Assembly: GCF_030505195.1 (NCBI RefSeq)
Contig: NZ_CP129673.1
Coordinates: forward strand, 1-64,000
Direction: 5' to 3'
Source: Comamonas testosteroni
GTDB lineage: Bacteria; Pseudomonadota; Gammaproteobacteria; Burkholderiales; Burkholderiaceae_C
Length of the DNA: 64,000 bases
The position numbers were made by a program, and so were the translations under genes. Under the pieces are notes generated by a model. The model was not told the origin of the DNA, made no database searches, and saw only the letters and a list, made by a program, of their open reading frames with translations. This document shows, piece by piece, positions 43,041 through 53,235 of the stretch (the stretch's first letter is position 1; every line of letters starts with the position of its first letter).

Positions 43041-43486
43041 GTAGCGCTTTCAGCTGTGATTGAGGGTGGTGCAAAGCCAGAATGCACAGGAAGGGCTGCG
43101 GCAGCTTTTTTTACATTCGGGCGGGGTAGTAGCGGGTGGGCTTTTTCAAGCACGCCAACGAGCGATTCGGCGCGCTCGCGCGCATCCGCAGGCAAGGCCT
43201 GGGCTATCGCATGCATAACGTCAAACAGAGCCAGCATTGCGGTGTAGTCCTCAAGCATTGCGCGTGGTGATTTGCCGCACTGATGAAACACCGTGCCCGC
43301 TTCCGCGAAGAGAAAGGCGTTCCCGATGCTCTCGTGCTCATCTGCAGCACCCTGGCTTCCGGTAATGGCCAGAACTCTGGCTTTGTTGTTCTTGGCATTC
43401 ACGCCGATGATCGGCCGGTCATTGACCACATGTGTGCAGGCCTCGAAGTCATCATCTGTAGGCTTGAAACGTTGCAAATAGGTCAT
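43037..43486 (-). CDS. Hypothetical protein, 149 aa
   Basis: It overlaps its neighbours by ATGA at both ends, giving a tightly coupled minus-strand operon. Helical, with MLEDYTAMLALFDVMHAIA and a Pro/Ala-rich C-terminus. Unknown family. Confidence 0.6.
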   Translation of the reverse strand: MTYLQRFKPTDDDFEACTHVVNDRPIIGVNAKNNKARVLAITGSQGAADEHESIGNAFLFAEAGTVFHQCGKSPRAMLEDYTAMLALFDVMHAIAQALPADARERAESLVGVLEKAHPLLPRPNVKKAAAALPVHSGFAPPSITAESAT

Positions 43487-43776
43487 TCTTGGACAAGCTC
43501 CATATCGAGATCAGTCCCTTGGCCAGGGAGAGGAGCGCGCTGCCAGCTATTCCATTGATAGATAGCTGTGACCAGCATTGGCACACTGAGTCCTCCCCAG
43601 ATGTCCTCAACACGAAAGGTGCTCGGCGGGTCCTGGCCACAGATGCAGCTCAACCAGACTTCGCTGAACTCCTCGCCTCCGCGCTCGGAGTGCAGGTTGA
43701 AGTGCGTTCGGTTGCCACATGCAGGACAGGGACAGAGATCAACGCTGGATTTGAGAGCGACTGAACGTGCTGACAT
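43483..43776 (-). CDS. Zinc-ribbon protein, 97 aa
   Basis: It starts at 43776 after GAAGGAAATTA. CPCPACG near residue 15 and CICG near residue 43 give a zinc-ribbon-like pattern. It heads the coupled trio that ends with the small membrane protein. Unknown role. Confidence 0.6.
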   Translation of the reverse strand: MSARSVALKSSVDLCPCPACGNRTHFNLHSERGGEEFSEVWLSCICGQDPPSTFRVEDIWGGLSVPMLVTAIYQWNSWQRAPLPGQGTDLDMELVQE

Positions 43777-43929
43777 TAATTTCCTTCTTCGAGGTGAATG
43801 CAGTTTCTTCAATGGAGCTGAGGGCGGGGCCGTGAAGCTGGAGCTTCACAACAAGTTAAAGCGCATGGGAAAAATGCAAGTCCGCCTGGATCTGCGTGGT
43901 CGATGTGTGAGAACTTGCCTAGAAGAGCC

Positions 43930-46167
43930 TTAGCTATTGAAGATCCTTAGCTTTCCCTTGGCACCAGGCTTGGGCTTGACGAAGGGCAGAATCCCTTTGC
44001 AGTTCGGATAGTTGCAGCAACCCCAGAAGTTCTGGGCGCGCTTCCCGTCCTTAGGCTTGCCTTTGCGCAGCTTGGTAGGCCCGCCGCAGGTTGGACAGTC
44101 GGGTGCGTCTTCATCGCTGGCAAGCGGCTTTTGCGGCTTGCCGCGACTGTCGCTGCAGGTCTTCTTACATTCGGCGTTCTGACAACCCCAGAACATCCCG
44201 TTGGAACCTTTGAAGCGCATCATCTGGCCGCCACAGCCGAATACGCATTCGTGCTTCTGGGGCATGGCGGCTTCAAAGGCTTTGGCCATCGGGCCGTCCG
44301 CTTGTGACAGGACTGGAGCAGCAGCCTTGAGCTGGTTGACCATCGAGCAGACCCAGTTTGTAATCTTGGCTTCAAACGCGGCCACAGGAATCGTCCCGTC
44401 CTCAATACGGTCCAAGTCTTGCTCCCACAAGGCGGTCATCGACGGCTGTTTGATTGTCGGTGGGAGGATGGCCATGAGCGCATGGGCCTTGTCCGTCGCG
44501 CGTATAGCGCGTTTCTTACGAACGAAAAATTTGCGCACCACTGCACCCTCAATCATTCCTGCGCGGGTGGCTGGGGTGCCAATGCCTGATTTCTCGTTGA
44601 GGACCTTCCGCAACTGCTCGTTGGTTTCGAAGCGCGCAATGTTCTCCATCGCGCCAAGCAATGCGGCTTCAGTGAAATAGGGCAGCGGGCGCGTCACTTT
44701 TTCGCCCAGCTCGGTCTTGGCCAGGATGCAGGCATCACCCGGAACCACTGCCGGAAGCGCAGCAGAACCGGTGCCCTCCTGTTCATCTGCAACTTCTTCG
44801 TCCGGGGGGTCGATGTCGTTGTCACTGCCGAAGGCCGATTTCCAACCAGGGCTGGTGGTCACGTTCCCAGTGGCCACGAATAGATGAGGGCCGCATTGGA
44901 CTGTGATTTCCGAACGCAGGTACTCATGTGCAGGTAGAAACTGCGCCAGGTAGTAACGGCGCACGATGTCATAAATATTGCGCTCTTGTTCATTCAGGCT
45001 GGCGATTGAACCGGCTTGAAAGGTGGGAATGATGCCGTGGTGTGACGTAACCTTAGAGTCATTGAACACACGGCATTTGCGCTCGGGATCGACCAGCTGC
45101 ACAAGGCCTGCAATGCTTGGGTCGGTTTTGACCATGGCGCTTAGTACATCAGGCACTTCTCCCTGCTGATCCTGAGGCAGATACCGGCTGTCAGATCGCG
45201 GGTAGGTCAGTAGCTTGTGCTTTTCGTATAGTGCCTGTCCGATAGCCAGCACCTCATCGGCGGTGTAGCCCCAGCGCTTGTTCGCGTATTGCTGTAGCGA
45301 TGTGAGATCGAACAGCAGGGGGGCGGTTTCCGACTCTGGCTTTTGTTCCGAGCGAACAATCTGAGCAGCAGCACCATTGCATGCCTGTGCAGCGGCACGG
45401 GCAAAGTCCCCTTGATTGCATCTGCCGTTGGCATCCGCATGAGCCTGCGGAGGTTTCCAGCTGGCCTTGAAGCTCCCCTTGGGCGTGTTGACCTGGGCTT
45501 GAATGGTCCAGAAGGGGGTAGGTTGGAAGCTTGCGATGGCGCGCTCGCGTTCACACACCAGATTGACCGTTGCTGTGAGCACGCGACCAATGTTCAATAT
45601 CTCGCGGAAGCCAATGGATCTTGCCAATGCGGTGTACAGGCGAGTCAGGTTCATCCCGACAAGGAAATCTGCGCGGCTTCGGGCCAATGCCGCATGAAAG
45701 AGCGGAAGGGTTTCACTGCCGTCTTTGACGTTGGCTAGCGCCTTCTTAATGCTCTGGTTATCCAAAGCGGTAAGACACACCCGCTTTATTGGACCGTTGT
45801 AGTTGGCCTGAGCCAACAAGATTCTGCCAATGGCCTCACCTTCACGGTCGAAGTCCGTAGAGATGTACACGGTCGAAGCTTTCTGGATCAAGCCCAACAC
45901 GGTCTTGGTCTGCTTGGCCGTTTTTTCCTTCATTTTGTAACCCCATGACGAAGGAACAAACGGAAGTAGGCTCAGGTCATCCCAGGATTCATAGCCTTCA
46001 TATCGTGGGTCGTAGTCCTCGGGCATCAGCTGCTCATACAGATGGCCAAAGCCCCAGGTGACGGCGATGTCGCCGCCTGTGATGTAGCCATCGTTGTACT
46101 GGCGCACGCCCAGCACTCCTGCAAGGTCTTTGCCTTGGGCTGGCTTCTCGCAGATATACAGATCCAT
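43930..46167 (-). CDS. topB: DNA topoisomerase III (TopB/TraE type), 745 aa
   Basis: Type IA topoisomerase that decatenates DNA. The Toprim acidic residue is Glu7 in CEKP. TDFDREGE (near residue 106) holds the DxDxE metal site. The active Tyr is about residue 322 in TYPRSDSRYL. The C-terminal part has two four-Cys zinc units (CVFGCGG...CQNAEC and CPTCGG...CCNYPNC). It is plasmid-borne and next to transfer genes; plasmid topoisomerase III is often carried by large conjugative plasmids and may help resolve joined molecules during replication or transfer. The upstream hypothetical gene ends 4 bp before it. Confidence 0.95.
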   Translation of the reverse strand: MDLYICEKPAQGKDLAGVLGVRQYNDGYITGGDIAVTWGFGHLYEQLMPEDYDPRYEGYESWDDLSLLPFVPSSWGYKMKEKTAKQTKTVLGLIQKASTVYISTDFDREGEAIGRILLAQANYNGPIKRVCLTALDNQSIKKALANVKDGSETLPLFHAALARSRADFLVGMNLTRLYTALARSIGFREILNIGRVLTATVNLVCERERAIASFQPTPFWTIQAQVNTPKGSFKASWKPPQAHADANGRCNQGDFARAAAQACNGAAAQIVRSEQKPESETAPLLFDLTSLQQYANKRWGYTADEVLAIGQALYEKHKLLTYPRSDSRYLPQDQQGEVPDVLSAMVKTDPSIAGLVQLVDPERKCRVFNDSKVTSHHGIIPTFQAGSIASLNEQERNIYDIVRRYYLAQFLPAHEYLRSEITVQCGPHLFVATGNVTTSPGWKSAFGSDNDIDPPDEEVADEQEGTGSAALPAVVPGDACILAKTELGEKVTRPLPYFTEAALLGAMENIARFETNEQLRKVLNEKSGIGTPATRAGMIEGAVVRKFFVRKKRAIRATDKAHALMAILPPTIKQPSMTALWEQDLDRIEDGTIPVAAFEAKITNWVCSMVNQLKAAAPVLSQADGPMAKAFEAAMPQKHECVFGCGGQMMRFKGSNGMFWGCQNAECKKTCSDSRGKPQKPLASDEDAPDCPTCGGPTKLRKGKPKDGKRAQNFWGCCNYPNCKGILPFVKPKPGAKGKLRIFNS

Positions 46168-46170
46168 GAT

Positions 46171-46509
46171 TCACGCTCGCCCGATGAGTTGAGGATGCTC
46201 TTGCTCGTTGGCTGCGCTAGGGCGGTGCATCTCTTCCACCATGGCCAATGCTTCGGGGCATACGAAAATCATGCCTCGGCTGATGTTCGCTACGTGTCTG
46301 CGCAAGGCCAGCGCAACCATGTACTCAGGATGACGTAGCCCTAGCCAAAACGAATGAATGCTGACCTCGCCTAAGACGAAAGCAGCGCAAACATTGAATC
46401 TATGTTTGAGCTTGTGTTTCAAGGGGCGATTGCGCCAGACCTCGACTGGGTTGTGTCCGCAGAAGCGGTCGTGCAGCTGCAGATCGCGTGGATTGTTCTG
46501 GAAGTACAT
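46171..46509 (-). CDS. Hypothetical protein, 112 aa
   Basis: It starts at 46509 after AGAGGCTTC. Four bases separate its stop from the topB start, so they are likely co-expressed. Soluble, with a helical C-terminus (ALAMVEEMHRPSAANEQEH). Unknown. Confidence 0.55.
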   Translation of the reverse strand: MYFQNNPRDLQLHDRFCGHNPVEVWRNRPLKHKLKHRFNVCAAFVLGEVSIHSFWLGLRHPEYMVALALRRHVANISRGMIFVCPEALAMVEEMHRPSAANEQEHPQLIGRA

Positions 46510-46518
46510 TGAAGCCTC

Positions 46519-47157
46519 TTACAGCTTGCCCTTGCAGCTCTTGATGCTGGCTGGGCGAGTGGAGTTGCGAACAATGTCCTGCAGGGATTCTGAAATCGTT
46601 GTGCCAGAACAAAATGCCTTCCAGGCGTCCTTGTACTCCTGATAGTTGTGGTTAGGCCGACTGCAGCTGCTCATCGCTTCGGCTGGAACTTCCCCCTTGG
46701 CTTGCGTGACGAACTTCCAATCTTGTTCGGTCATGCCCTGGCCAGCGTTGCAGTAGCGCTCCCAGCGGCGCATTTCATAAATGGCATAGCTGGTTTTGTT
46801 CGTGGTGGGGACAGGCTTGGCTGCAGACTTGCTCAGGAGGGCGCGCATCTCGTCAATGCTTGGGCCGATGATCGCTGGTGTCGCTTTCGGGGAGGGCTTT
46901 GGCGCGAGAGCTGGGGATTTGGCGGGCGTATAGCTTTGCGTTTGTGAGTCCTCATTGCTGAGCACATCGACAAAGCCTGGTTGGTGTAGGGCGGCTCCAC
47001 CACGGCCAATATTGTCCCAGGCCACTGTCAGATGGCGGTGCGTGCGCTGGGGCTTGTCGTCTTCTTTGATGACAACAGGCTCCGGGGGCTTGGATTGAAA
47101 AGCCGCGCAGCCAGAAAGTACGCCTGCAGCAATAAGCAGTGATAGATATGGACGCAT
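46519..47157 (-). CDS. Lipoprotein, 212 aa
   Basis: The N-terminus has a signal peptide and lipobox (SLLIAAGVLSGC, Cys at residue 17), so it is anchored to the outer or inner membrane. A Pro/Ala-rich spacer lies at about 85-95. The C-terminal domain has three or more Cys (RYCNAG, MSSCSRPN, AFCSGT, KSCKGK) that may form disulfides. In conjugative plasmids of this type a lipoprotein commonly lies between topB and traI. It is divergent from traI. Function unknown. Confidence 0.7.
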   Translation of the reverse strand: MRPYLSLLIAAGVLSGCAAFQSKPPEPVVIKEDDKPQRTHRHLTVAWDNIGRGGAALHQPGFVDVLSNEDSQTQSYTPAKSPALAPKPSPKATPAIIGPSIDEMRALLSKSAAKPVPTTNKTSYAIYEMRRWERYCNAGQGMTEQDWKFVTQAKGEVPAEAMSSCSRPNHNYQEYKDAWKAFCSGTTISESLQDIVRNSTRPASIKSCKGKL

Positions 47158-47308
47158 AGCGCCTTGACTCCTTTGAAATCAGATAAAAAATTCTAGAAGT
47201 CAGTACCCAGATACCTTGATGCGCGATTTGCCCGTAATGGGCCACTCCGTAATCTTGTCTTGGGAGGCTTTTGGGGGAGCATCGGCGGATTGTTTTAAAG
47301 CACAGTCC

Positions 47309-50300
47309 ATGCCTCCAGATTTACTCGCTCCATTTTTGAAAACGCTCAAGGGGATATTTACGTCCTCTCGCGCGCCATCGAATGTGCATTCCAGTGGAAG
47401 CGGGCGGATCTTGGACATCGATGAAGAGGACATTCCAAGGTATCCCCCTTTCGCCAAAGGCATGCCCGTCGCGCCTGTGGATCGGGTCATGGCTACCCAA
47501 GCTGAATTGGTAGAGCGCATTCGCATGGCGCTGGGCTTCAAAAAAGAAGACTTTCATCGCCTGGTTGTCCCAGTCATCGAGCGCTATGCGTCTTTTGTCC
47601 ATCTGCTACCCGCATCAGAGGCACACCACCACCGTGGGGCCGGAGGGCTGTTTCGTCACGGCCTTGAAGTGGCGTTCTGGTCAGCGCAAGCCTCTGAGGG
47701 GGTTATCTTTTCGACCGAGGGCACACCGCGTGAGCGCCGTGACAACGAGCCAAGATGGAGGCTGGCCAGCTGCTTTTCTGGATTGCTGCATGACGTTGGC
47801 AAGCCGTTGTCCGATGTGTCGATCACCGACCGCAACGGAAAGATCGTCTGGAACCCCTATGGGGACTCGCTCTATGAGTGGGCACGCAAGAACAACGTGG
47901 ACCGCTATTTCATTCGCTGGCGCGACAAACGGCATAAGCGTCACGAGTCGTTCTCGTTGCTGACCGTAGATCGCATTCTTCCTGACCAGACACGCGGCTT
48001 CCTGAGCGAAAGCGGCCCCAAGATCATGGAGGCGATGCTTGAGGCGATCTCAGGTACTGGGGTTAATCAGCCTGTGACAAAGCTGATGCTGATGGCTGAC
48101 CGGGAGAGTGTGGCCCGTGACTTGAAGCAGTCGCGCCTGAATGTCGATGAGTTCTCATATGGCGTACCTGTCGAGCGATATGTGTTCGATGCAATACGCC
48201 GATTGGTAAAGCAGGGCACTTGGAAAGTGAACGAGCTGGGCGCAAAAGTTTGGCACTTGAAGCAGGGCGTATTCATCGTCTGGAAGCCCGCCCAGGACAT
48301 CACGGATCTGGTTGAGAAGGACAAAATACCGGGCGTTCCGCGCGATGCCGACACCTTGGCCGATATCCTGGTTGAACGTGGTTTCGCTGTATCGAACATT
48401 GTTTCCGAAAACGGAAATATGGCCACATACCGCTACTGGGAGGTCATGCCCGATTTGGTGAAGGCCCAGGGGTTGGAGAAACCTCTCCTGATGCTTCGGC
48501 TGGAATCTCCTGATTTGGTTTTCACAACCGAGCCACCTCCAGCGGTCGAAGGGGTAGTTACAGGCGAAGCAGCGGCAGAAGAGGTCGCTCTCAACGTGCA
48601 ACTGACAGATCTGAATGCTCCAGACGTTGCACCAGGAAGCAGCACCGAAAATGACTGGAAGGATATGCGCTTTCCGCCAGATGAATCGGCGCAGTCGGCT
48701 GCGGCAACAACAGCACCAGCACCCGCACAAATACCGATTCAAACGGCAGGACAGACCGCAGCCCACACTTCATCATCTGCACCAGTTGCTCAAAGCACAG
48801 GAGCTAATGTAAGCGCGCAAGGTGCGCCTGCTGTTCAGCCGCCTTCTGAGTCGAACTCAAACATGCTGGCGCTGATACCCGGCTTGATTCAGTCGCCCTC
48901 GGTTGCTGGCGTAGATGAAGATGGAATCGGCGTCAGTGCTGAAGTGCTCAAGGCCGAGCAGGATGCCATGTCCGCCTTGGCCGGGATAGGCTTGATGGGA
49001 TTGGACATGTTTGCACCTGTCCCCTCCCCAATGCCAGCAGCTGCAGCGCAACATAAGCCAGATCCGCTGCCAACGCCTCCAAACTCATCTGTAGCTGAAT
49101 CCCCTGCACCGCCAAAAACGGAACATGACCATGTGAGTTCGGTAGAAGTCTCTCCTATGCAGATGCTGGCGCAGGCAACAGGCTCAAAACCGGACGTGGA
49201 TGCTCCTGCAACTGTAGGTCCTGCCAATGATTTTCTGGCAGTACTGACAGCAAATTATCCGAGCGCAACAGAGTCGCATACTCCGTCTTCGATGCCTCAA
49301 AGTGCAGGGCAGGCGACAGGTAAGAGTGCTACAAAAATCAAAGCAAATAGGGCTGATAGACCAAAGCCTGAGGCTGCAAAGGGGGGACGACCAGCAGCTG
49401 CTCTAGGAACAGAGGAACAGTCGAAGGGCAGTGGCAAGGCTGGAGTGCATAAGGCTGCAATGCCTCCATATGCACACCCCCCAGCCGCCGTCCATGCAGC
49501 AGCTCGACCTCCTGCGGTGGAAAGTGCTACCGCGCCCGACTCAATGCCAGAGACATCGCACGTCTTGCCTCCCCCATCTGAATACAACCCTCTCCAAGAG
49601 CTGATTGATCTCAATATCGGTTTGGGATTTGACCCTTTGCCTGAGCATATGCGTCTGGCCAACGATGTGGTCGAGCCTGTCCTTTCAGAGGAACCCATAA
49701 GCACGCAGTCGGAGCCAGGAGCTGGCCCTGTCGATCTCTCAGGAGGCTTGGCTGAGGTACTGGCTCAATACGGATCTCAAGTGCAGGCATTGATCATGGC
49801 TGCCGTGATGCCGGTATTGCTGCGCGATATGACCCTTGGGGAAGTTTTGTTCATGCATGGTCAGCAGGCGGCGATCTATTACCCAGAGGGAGCAAGGAAG
49901 ATTGGCGGCGATGCCTCTGAGGTAATCAAGATACTGGCCCAGCAACAAGCAATTTCCATCAATCCAGCAACTCCAGGCCGCTATGTCTGGGACTTTGACG
50001 GCTACATGGGCATTGTGCTTTGCGAGCCTATATCTGAAGCGATACGGGTGGCGCTCGCTCAAGCAGGAGAGCAGGAAGAAGCTGGAATCTGTCAGCTGGC
50101 AATGATGGCTCCAGTGCAATTCATTGAGGTCACACCGAGCGAACCTACTCCAATGGACAAGCTGCGTGGAGCTGCATTGGCGGAAGCAGTCTTGAACACG
50201 GGCTTCAAGATGCCTGTTCGCCAGAAGCGCACCAAGACAGCCTTGCGTGATGTCAAGCCCAAAGGCCGAGGGGCAGATCCAGGCCTGGGCATCGCAGAGG

Positions 50301-50755
50301 CTGCAGCTCCGCGTCAATCTCCACTATTTATCCCGGCCCATGAAAAGCGTACTGAAAGTCAGCCGCCAGTAGCCCTGGCCATTGAACACGAGATTTCCAA
50401 GGTCTCATCCAGCCCATCTGCTGGAGCGGAAGAGAGGGCCGATTCACAAGCTCGTCCAAAGGGCAAGAAGGACAAGCAGAACGCGGCGAAGCCCGATACA
50501 GGCGAAGTGATAGAGGTGCGCGTTGATCCCATCGAGCGCGCATTCCAACGGTTGATCGAAATGATTAAGGCGGGCAATGGACCGTGGCTTGCATCGGCGC
50601 CTATTCGTGAGGGAGAAAAGCTTTTGGTGGACAAGCGCACCCTTCAGCTGATGACCAACGACTTGATAGGCGTGGAGTTGATGACGGTGCACTTCAAGAT
50701 GAGCAGCTTTGGCTTCAAGGTCCGCGAAAACCAATTAATTTATTCGGAGAAATAG
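47309..50755 (+). CDS. traI: MOB-H relaxase TraI, 1148 aa
   Basis: The relaxase that nicks DNA at oriT and leads transfer. Residues of about 107-123 (HHHRGAGGLFRHGLEVA) and LLHDVGKP near 160 match the TraI_2 HD-like MOB-H domain. The C-terminal 80 residues (RAFQRLIEMIKAGNGPWL ... VHFKMSSFGFKVREN) match the TraI_2 C-terminal domain. A winged-helix-like unit lies at about 800-900. A long Pro/Ala/Gln-rich linker (about 410-800) makes this protein longer than SXT TraI. The start at 47309 (MPPDLLAPFLK) is chosen because the usual family start resembles this; earlier codons at 47219 lack a ribosome site. traD follows at once. Confidence 0.9.
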   Translation: MPPDLLAPFLKTLKGIFTSSRAPSNVHSSGSGRILDIDEEDIPRYPPFAKGMPVAPVDRVMATQAELVERIRMALGFKKEDFHRLVVPVIERYASFVHLLPASEAHHHRGAGGLFRHGLEVAFWSAQASEGVIFSTEGTPRERRDNEPRWRLASCFSGLLHDVGKPLSDVSITDRNGKIVWNPYGDSLYEWARKNNVDRYFIRWRDKRHKRHESFSLLTVDRILPDQTRGFLSESGPKIMEAMLEAISGTGVNQPVTKLMLMADRESVARDLKQSRLNVDEFSYGVPVERYVFDAIRRLVKQGTWKVNELGAKVWHLKQGVFIVWKPAQDITDLVEKDKIPGVPRDADTLADILVERGFAVSNIVSENGNMATYRYWEVMPDLVKAQGLEKPLLMLRLESPDLVFTTEPPPAVEGVVTGEAAAEEVALNVQLTDLNAPDVAPGSSTENDWKDMRFPPDESAQSAAATTAPAPAQIPIQTAGQTAAHTSSSAPVAQSTGANVSAQGAPAVQPPSESNSNMLALIPGLIQSPSVAGVDEDGIGVSAEVLKAEQDAMSALAGIGLMGLDMFAPVPSPMPAAAAQHKPDPLPTPPNSSVAESPAPPKTEHDHVSSVEVSPMQMLAQATGSKPDVDAPATVGPANDFLAVLTANYPSATESHTPSSMPQSAGQATGKSATKIKANRADRPKPEAAKGGRPAAALGTEEQSKGSGKAGVHKAAMPPYAHPPAAVHAAARPPAVESATAPDSMPETSHVLPPPSEYNPLQELIDLNIGLGFDPLPEHMRLANDVVEPVLSEEPISTQSEPGAGPVDLSGGLAEVLAQYGSQVQALIMAAVMPVLLRDMTLGEVLFMHGQQAAIYYPEGARKIGGDASEVIKILAQQQAISINPATPGRYVWDFDGYMGIVLCEPISEAIRVALAQAGEQEEAGICQLAMMAPVQFIEVTPSEPTPMDKLRGAALAEAVLNTGFKMPVRQKRTKTALRDVKPKGRGADPGLGIAEAAAPRQSPLFIPAHEKRTESQPPVALAIEHEISKVSSSPSAGAEERADSQARPKGKKDKQNAAKPDTGEVIEVRVDPIERAFQRLIEMIKAGNGPWLASAPIREGEKLLVDKRTLQLMTNDLIGVELMTVHFKMSSFGFKVRENQLIYSEK

Positions 50756-50757
50756 AG

Positions 50758-52626
50758 ATGGCAATTGAATACGATGCTTTGGCCTATGAGATGCCCTGGC
50801 GGCCAAACTATGAAAAGCGCGCGGTCATGGGGTGGGGGCTGGCCACCTTTGGAGCAATGTGTGTGCAGCAGGTCACAGAGATGCCCCCGCAGCCTTTCTA
50901 CTGGATGGCTGGTATAGGTGCGACTATGGCCATGGCCAGACTTCCGAAGGCCTACAAGCTTCACAAGCTGCAAGAGCACCTTAAGGGCAGACCACTGGAA
51001 TTCATCAAGATTTCAGAGGTGCAAAAGATGATCAGCAAACACAAGGATGAGCTGTGGCTCGGCAAAGGCTTCATCTGGGAAAACCGCCACGCACAGCGCG
51101 TTTTTGAGATCCTGCGCAGAGACTGGTCTTCCATCACCAACCAGAAGTCATTGCTCGAAACGCTGCTGCTGAGGCTGAACCTCAAAGCTTCCAAAGAACT
51201 GGAGATGGGTCAACCCTGGATTCATGGGGTGGAACCGAATGAGGTGGATCTGTATCAGCCTTTGAAGCATGTAGAAGGGCACTCACTTTGGGTCGGGACA
51301 ACGGGTAGTGGCAAAACGCGCGCATTCGATGTGAATATTGCCCAGGCCATCATGCGCAATGAGGTGGTCATCATCATTGATCCCAAGGGCGATAAGGAGA
51401 TGCGCGACAACGCGCGGCGTACTTGTGAAGCGATGGGCACCCCGGAGCGCTTCATACAGTTCCATCCTGCCTTCCCGGAAGAGTCCGTGCGAATAGACCC
51501 GCTTCGCAATTTCACACGCGGGACAGAGATTGCTTCCCGTCTGGCGGCGCTCATCCCGAGCGAAGCTGGCGCTGATCCCTTCAAGTCGTTCGGCTGGCAG
51601 GCCTTGAACAATATCGTTCAAGGCCTGCTGATCTGCCACGAGCGTCCCAACTTGATCAAGCTGCGCCGCTACCTTGAAGGCGGTGCTGAAGGCCTGGTTG
51701 TAAAGGCTGTTAAGACCTATTCTGAGAAGGTTGACCCACATTGGGAAGAGAAGGCCGCACCGTACTTGGAAAAGGTCAAGAACGCCAGTCTCGACAAACA
51801 GGCTGTGGCTCTGATGAAGTTCTATCTGGCGGAAATACAGCCTACTTTCCCAAGCTCCGAGCTGGAGGGGCTGCTGAACATGTATCAGCATGACGCCACC
51901 CACTTCGGCAAGATGGTGTCGAACCTCTTGCCCATCATGAACATGCTGACTTCCGGTGATATCGGGGCACTGCTCTCGCCAGATCCAAACGATCTGAGCG
52001 ACGAGAGGCCCATAACTGATAACGCGAAGATCATCAACAACGGCATGGTTGCCTACATCGGGCTGGACTCGCTCACAGACAGCATGGTGGGCAGTGCAAT
52101 CGGATCAATTTACTTGTCGGACCTGACAGCGGTGGCGGGTGATCGCTACAACTACGGCGTCGATAACCGACCAGTCAATATTTTTATCGATGAAGCTGCT
52201 GAAGTCCTCAATGATCCAACTATTCAGCTGCTCAACAAAGGGCGGGGAGCAAAGATGCGATTGTTTGTTGCGACACAAACGATTGCAGATTTCACAACAC
52301 GCTTGGGCAGTCAAGAGAAGGCGCTACAAGTTCTAGGTAATATCAACAATATTTTTGCTCTTCGCGTCACAGACACTGAGTCGCAAAAGTACATAGCGGA
52401 AAATTTACCTATGACGCGCGTGAAGTACGTCATGCGCAACCAAGGACACAACACAGACGGCGATCAACCAATCATGCATGGTGGCAACCAGGGGGAGCGC
52501 CTGATGGAGGAAGAAGCAGAGCTTTTTCCGTCTCAGCTGCTGGGGATGCTGCCGAACCTGGAGTTCATAGGGAAGATTTCAGGCGGGCGTGTGGTAAAGG
52601 GGAGGTTGCCGATATTGACTTCATAA
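50758..52626 (+). CDS. traD: Type IV coupling protein TraD, 622 aa
   Basis: Links the relaxosome to the pilus channel. Two hydrophobic N-terminal segments (about 24-60) are followed by Walker A GTTGSGKT (about 180) and Walker B NIFIDEAAE (about 474). It follows traI by two bases, so the pair is translated from one mRNA. It matches the SXT/IncA/C-type TraD. Two further genes follow in the same direction. Confidence 0.92.
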   Translation: MAIEYDALAYEMPWRPNYEKRAVMGWGLATFGAMCVQQVTEMPPQPFYWMAGIGATMAMARLPKAYKLHKLQEHLKGRPLEFIKISEVQKMISKHKDELWLGKGFIWENRHAQRVFEILRRDWSSITNQKSLLETLLLRLNLKASKELEMGQPWIHGVEPNEVDLYQPLKHVEGHSLWVGTTGSGKTRAFDVNIAQAIMRNEVVIIIDPKGDKEMRDNARRTCEAMGTPERFIQFHPAFPEESVRIDPLRNFTRGTEIASRLAALIPSEAGADPFKSFGWQALNNIVQGLLICHERPNLIKLRRYLEGGAEGLVVKAVKTYSEKVDPHWEEKAAPYLEKVKNASLDKQAVALMKFYLAEIQPTFPSSELEGLLNMYQHDATHFGKMVSNLLPIMNMLTSGDIGALLSPDPNDLSDERPITDNAKIINNGMVAYIGLDSLTDSMVGSAIGSIYLSDLTAVAGDRYNYGVDNRPVNIFIDEAAEVLNDPTIQLLNKGRGAKMRLFVATQTIADFTTRLGSQEKALQVLGNINNIFALRVTDTESQKYIAENLPMTRVKYVMRNQGHNTDGDQPIMHGGNQGERLMEEEAELFPSQLLGMLPNLEFIGKISGGRVVKGRLPILTS

Positions 52627-52632
52627 GAGGAT

Positions 52633-53235
52633 ATGAAAAAAAACAATTCTGAAAAGTATCGGAACTATGAGGTCATATCAATGATTGACACGACTTTGCC
52701 TTTTACTATGGTTGAAAAAATCAAGGCAAATAGTAAGAAAAGTAATGAATTACTAAGTGTTTTGCAGTTTGATTGGCCTGATGTTGAATTGGTGCTTCAG
52801 AAGTTAACAAGGTATGTAACTGCAGGAATCCAAGCCGATAAGAAACCTGTAATACAGACTATTATTGAAGAAGCTTTGGAGCAGTACGCGGTTCTCTTGA
52901 TTGAAAACAACGGGAAAAAAATACTAGATCCAATACGCCTTGGAATGTTTCTTAAGTGTTTGATTGATGAAACAGTACTGGCGCTTCGAGTGAAAGTCTG
53001 TTCAAGCAATGGAAGCTCTTGGGATGTCTCTCAAGGAATTCCATTTGCTGACTGGGTAATGGCAAATAAGCCAAGGATAACGATTCATGAGAGCAGTGAC
53101 TTTACTTTGGATGATGATTTAATTAGTAGAAGGTATGTCTATGATTACATCACCAATGAAAGAATCAAAAAAGTATTGCGGAGAGTAAATTATGAACAAA
53201 CCGTGGTTTGTGGTTGTGATTCTGCTTCTCCTTGA
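52633..53235 (+). CDS. Unknown AT-rich protein between traD and the DUF4400 gene
   Basis: It starts after AAGAGGAT, seven bases beyond traD. It is 200 residues and has lower GC than its neighbours. A helical segment (IIEEALEQYAVLLIENNGKK) and a hydrophilic, soluble body give no recognisable family. It overlaps the DUF4400 gene by 44 bp. An insertion into the usual traD-traJ order. Confidence 0.55.
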   Translation: MKKNNSEKYRNYEVISMIDTTLPFTMVEKIKANSKKSNELLSVLQFDWPDVELVLQKLTRYVTAGIQADKKPVIQTIIEEALEQYAVLLIENNGKKILDPIRLGMFLKCLIDETVLALRVKVCSSNGSSWDVSQGIPFADWVMANKPRITIHESSDFTLDDDLISRRYVYDYITNERIKKVLRRVNYEQTVVCGCDSASP

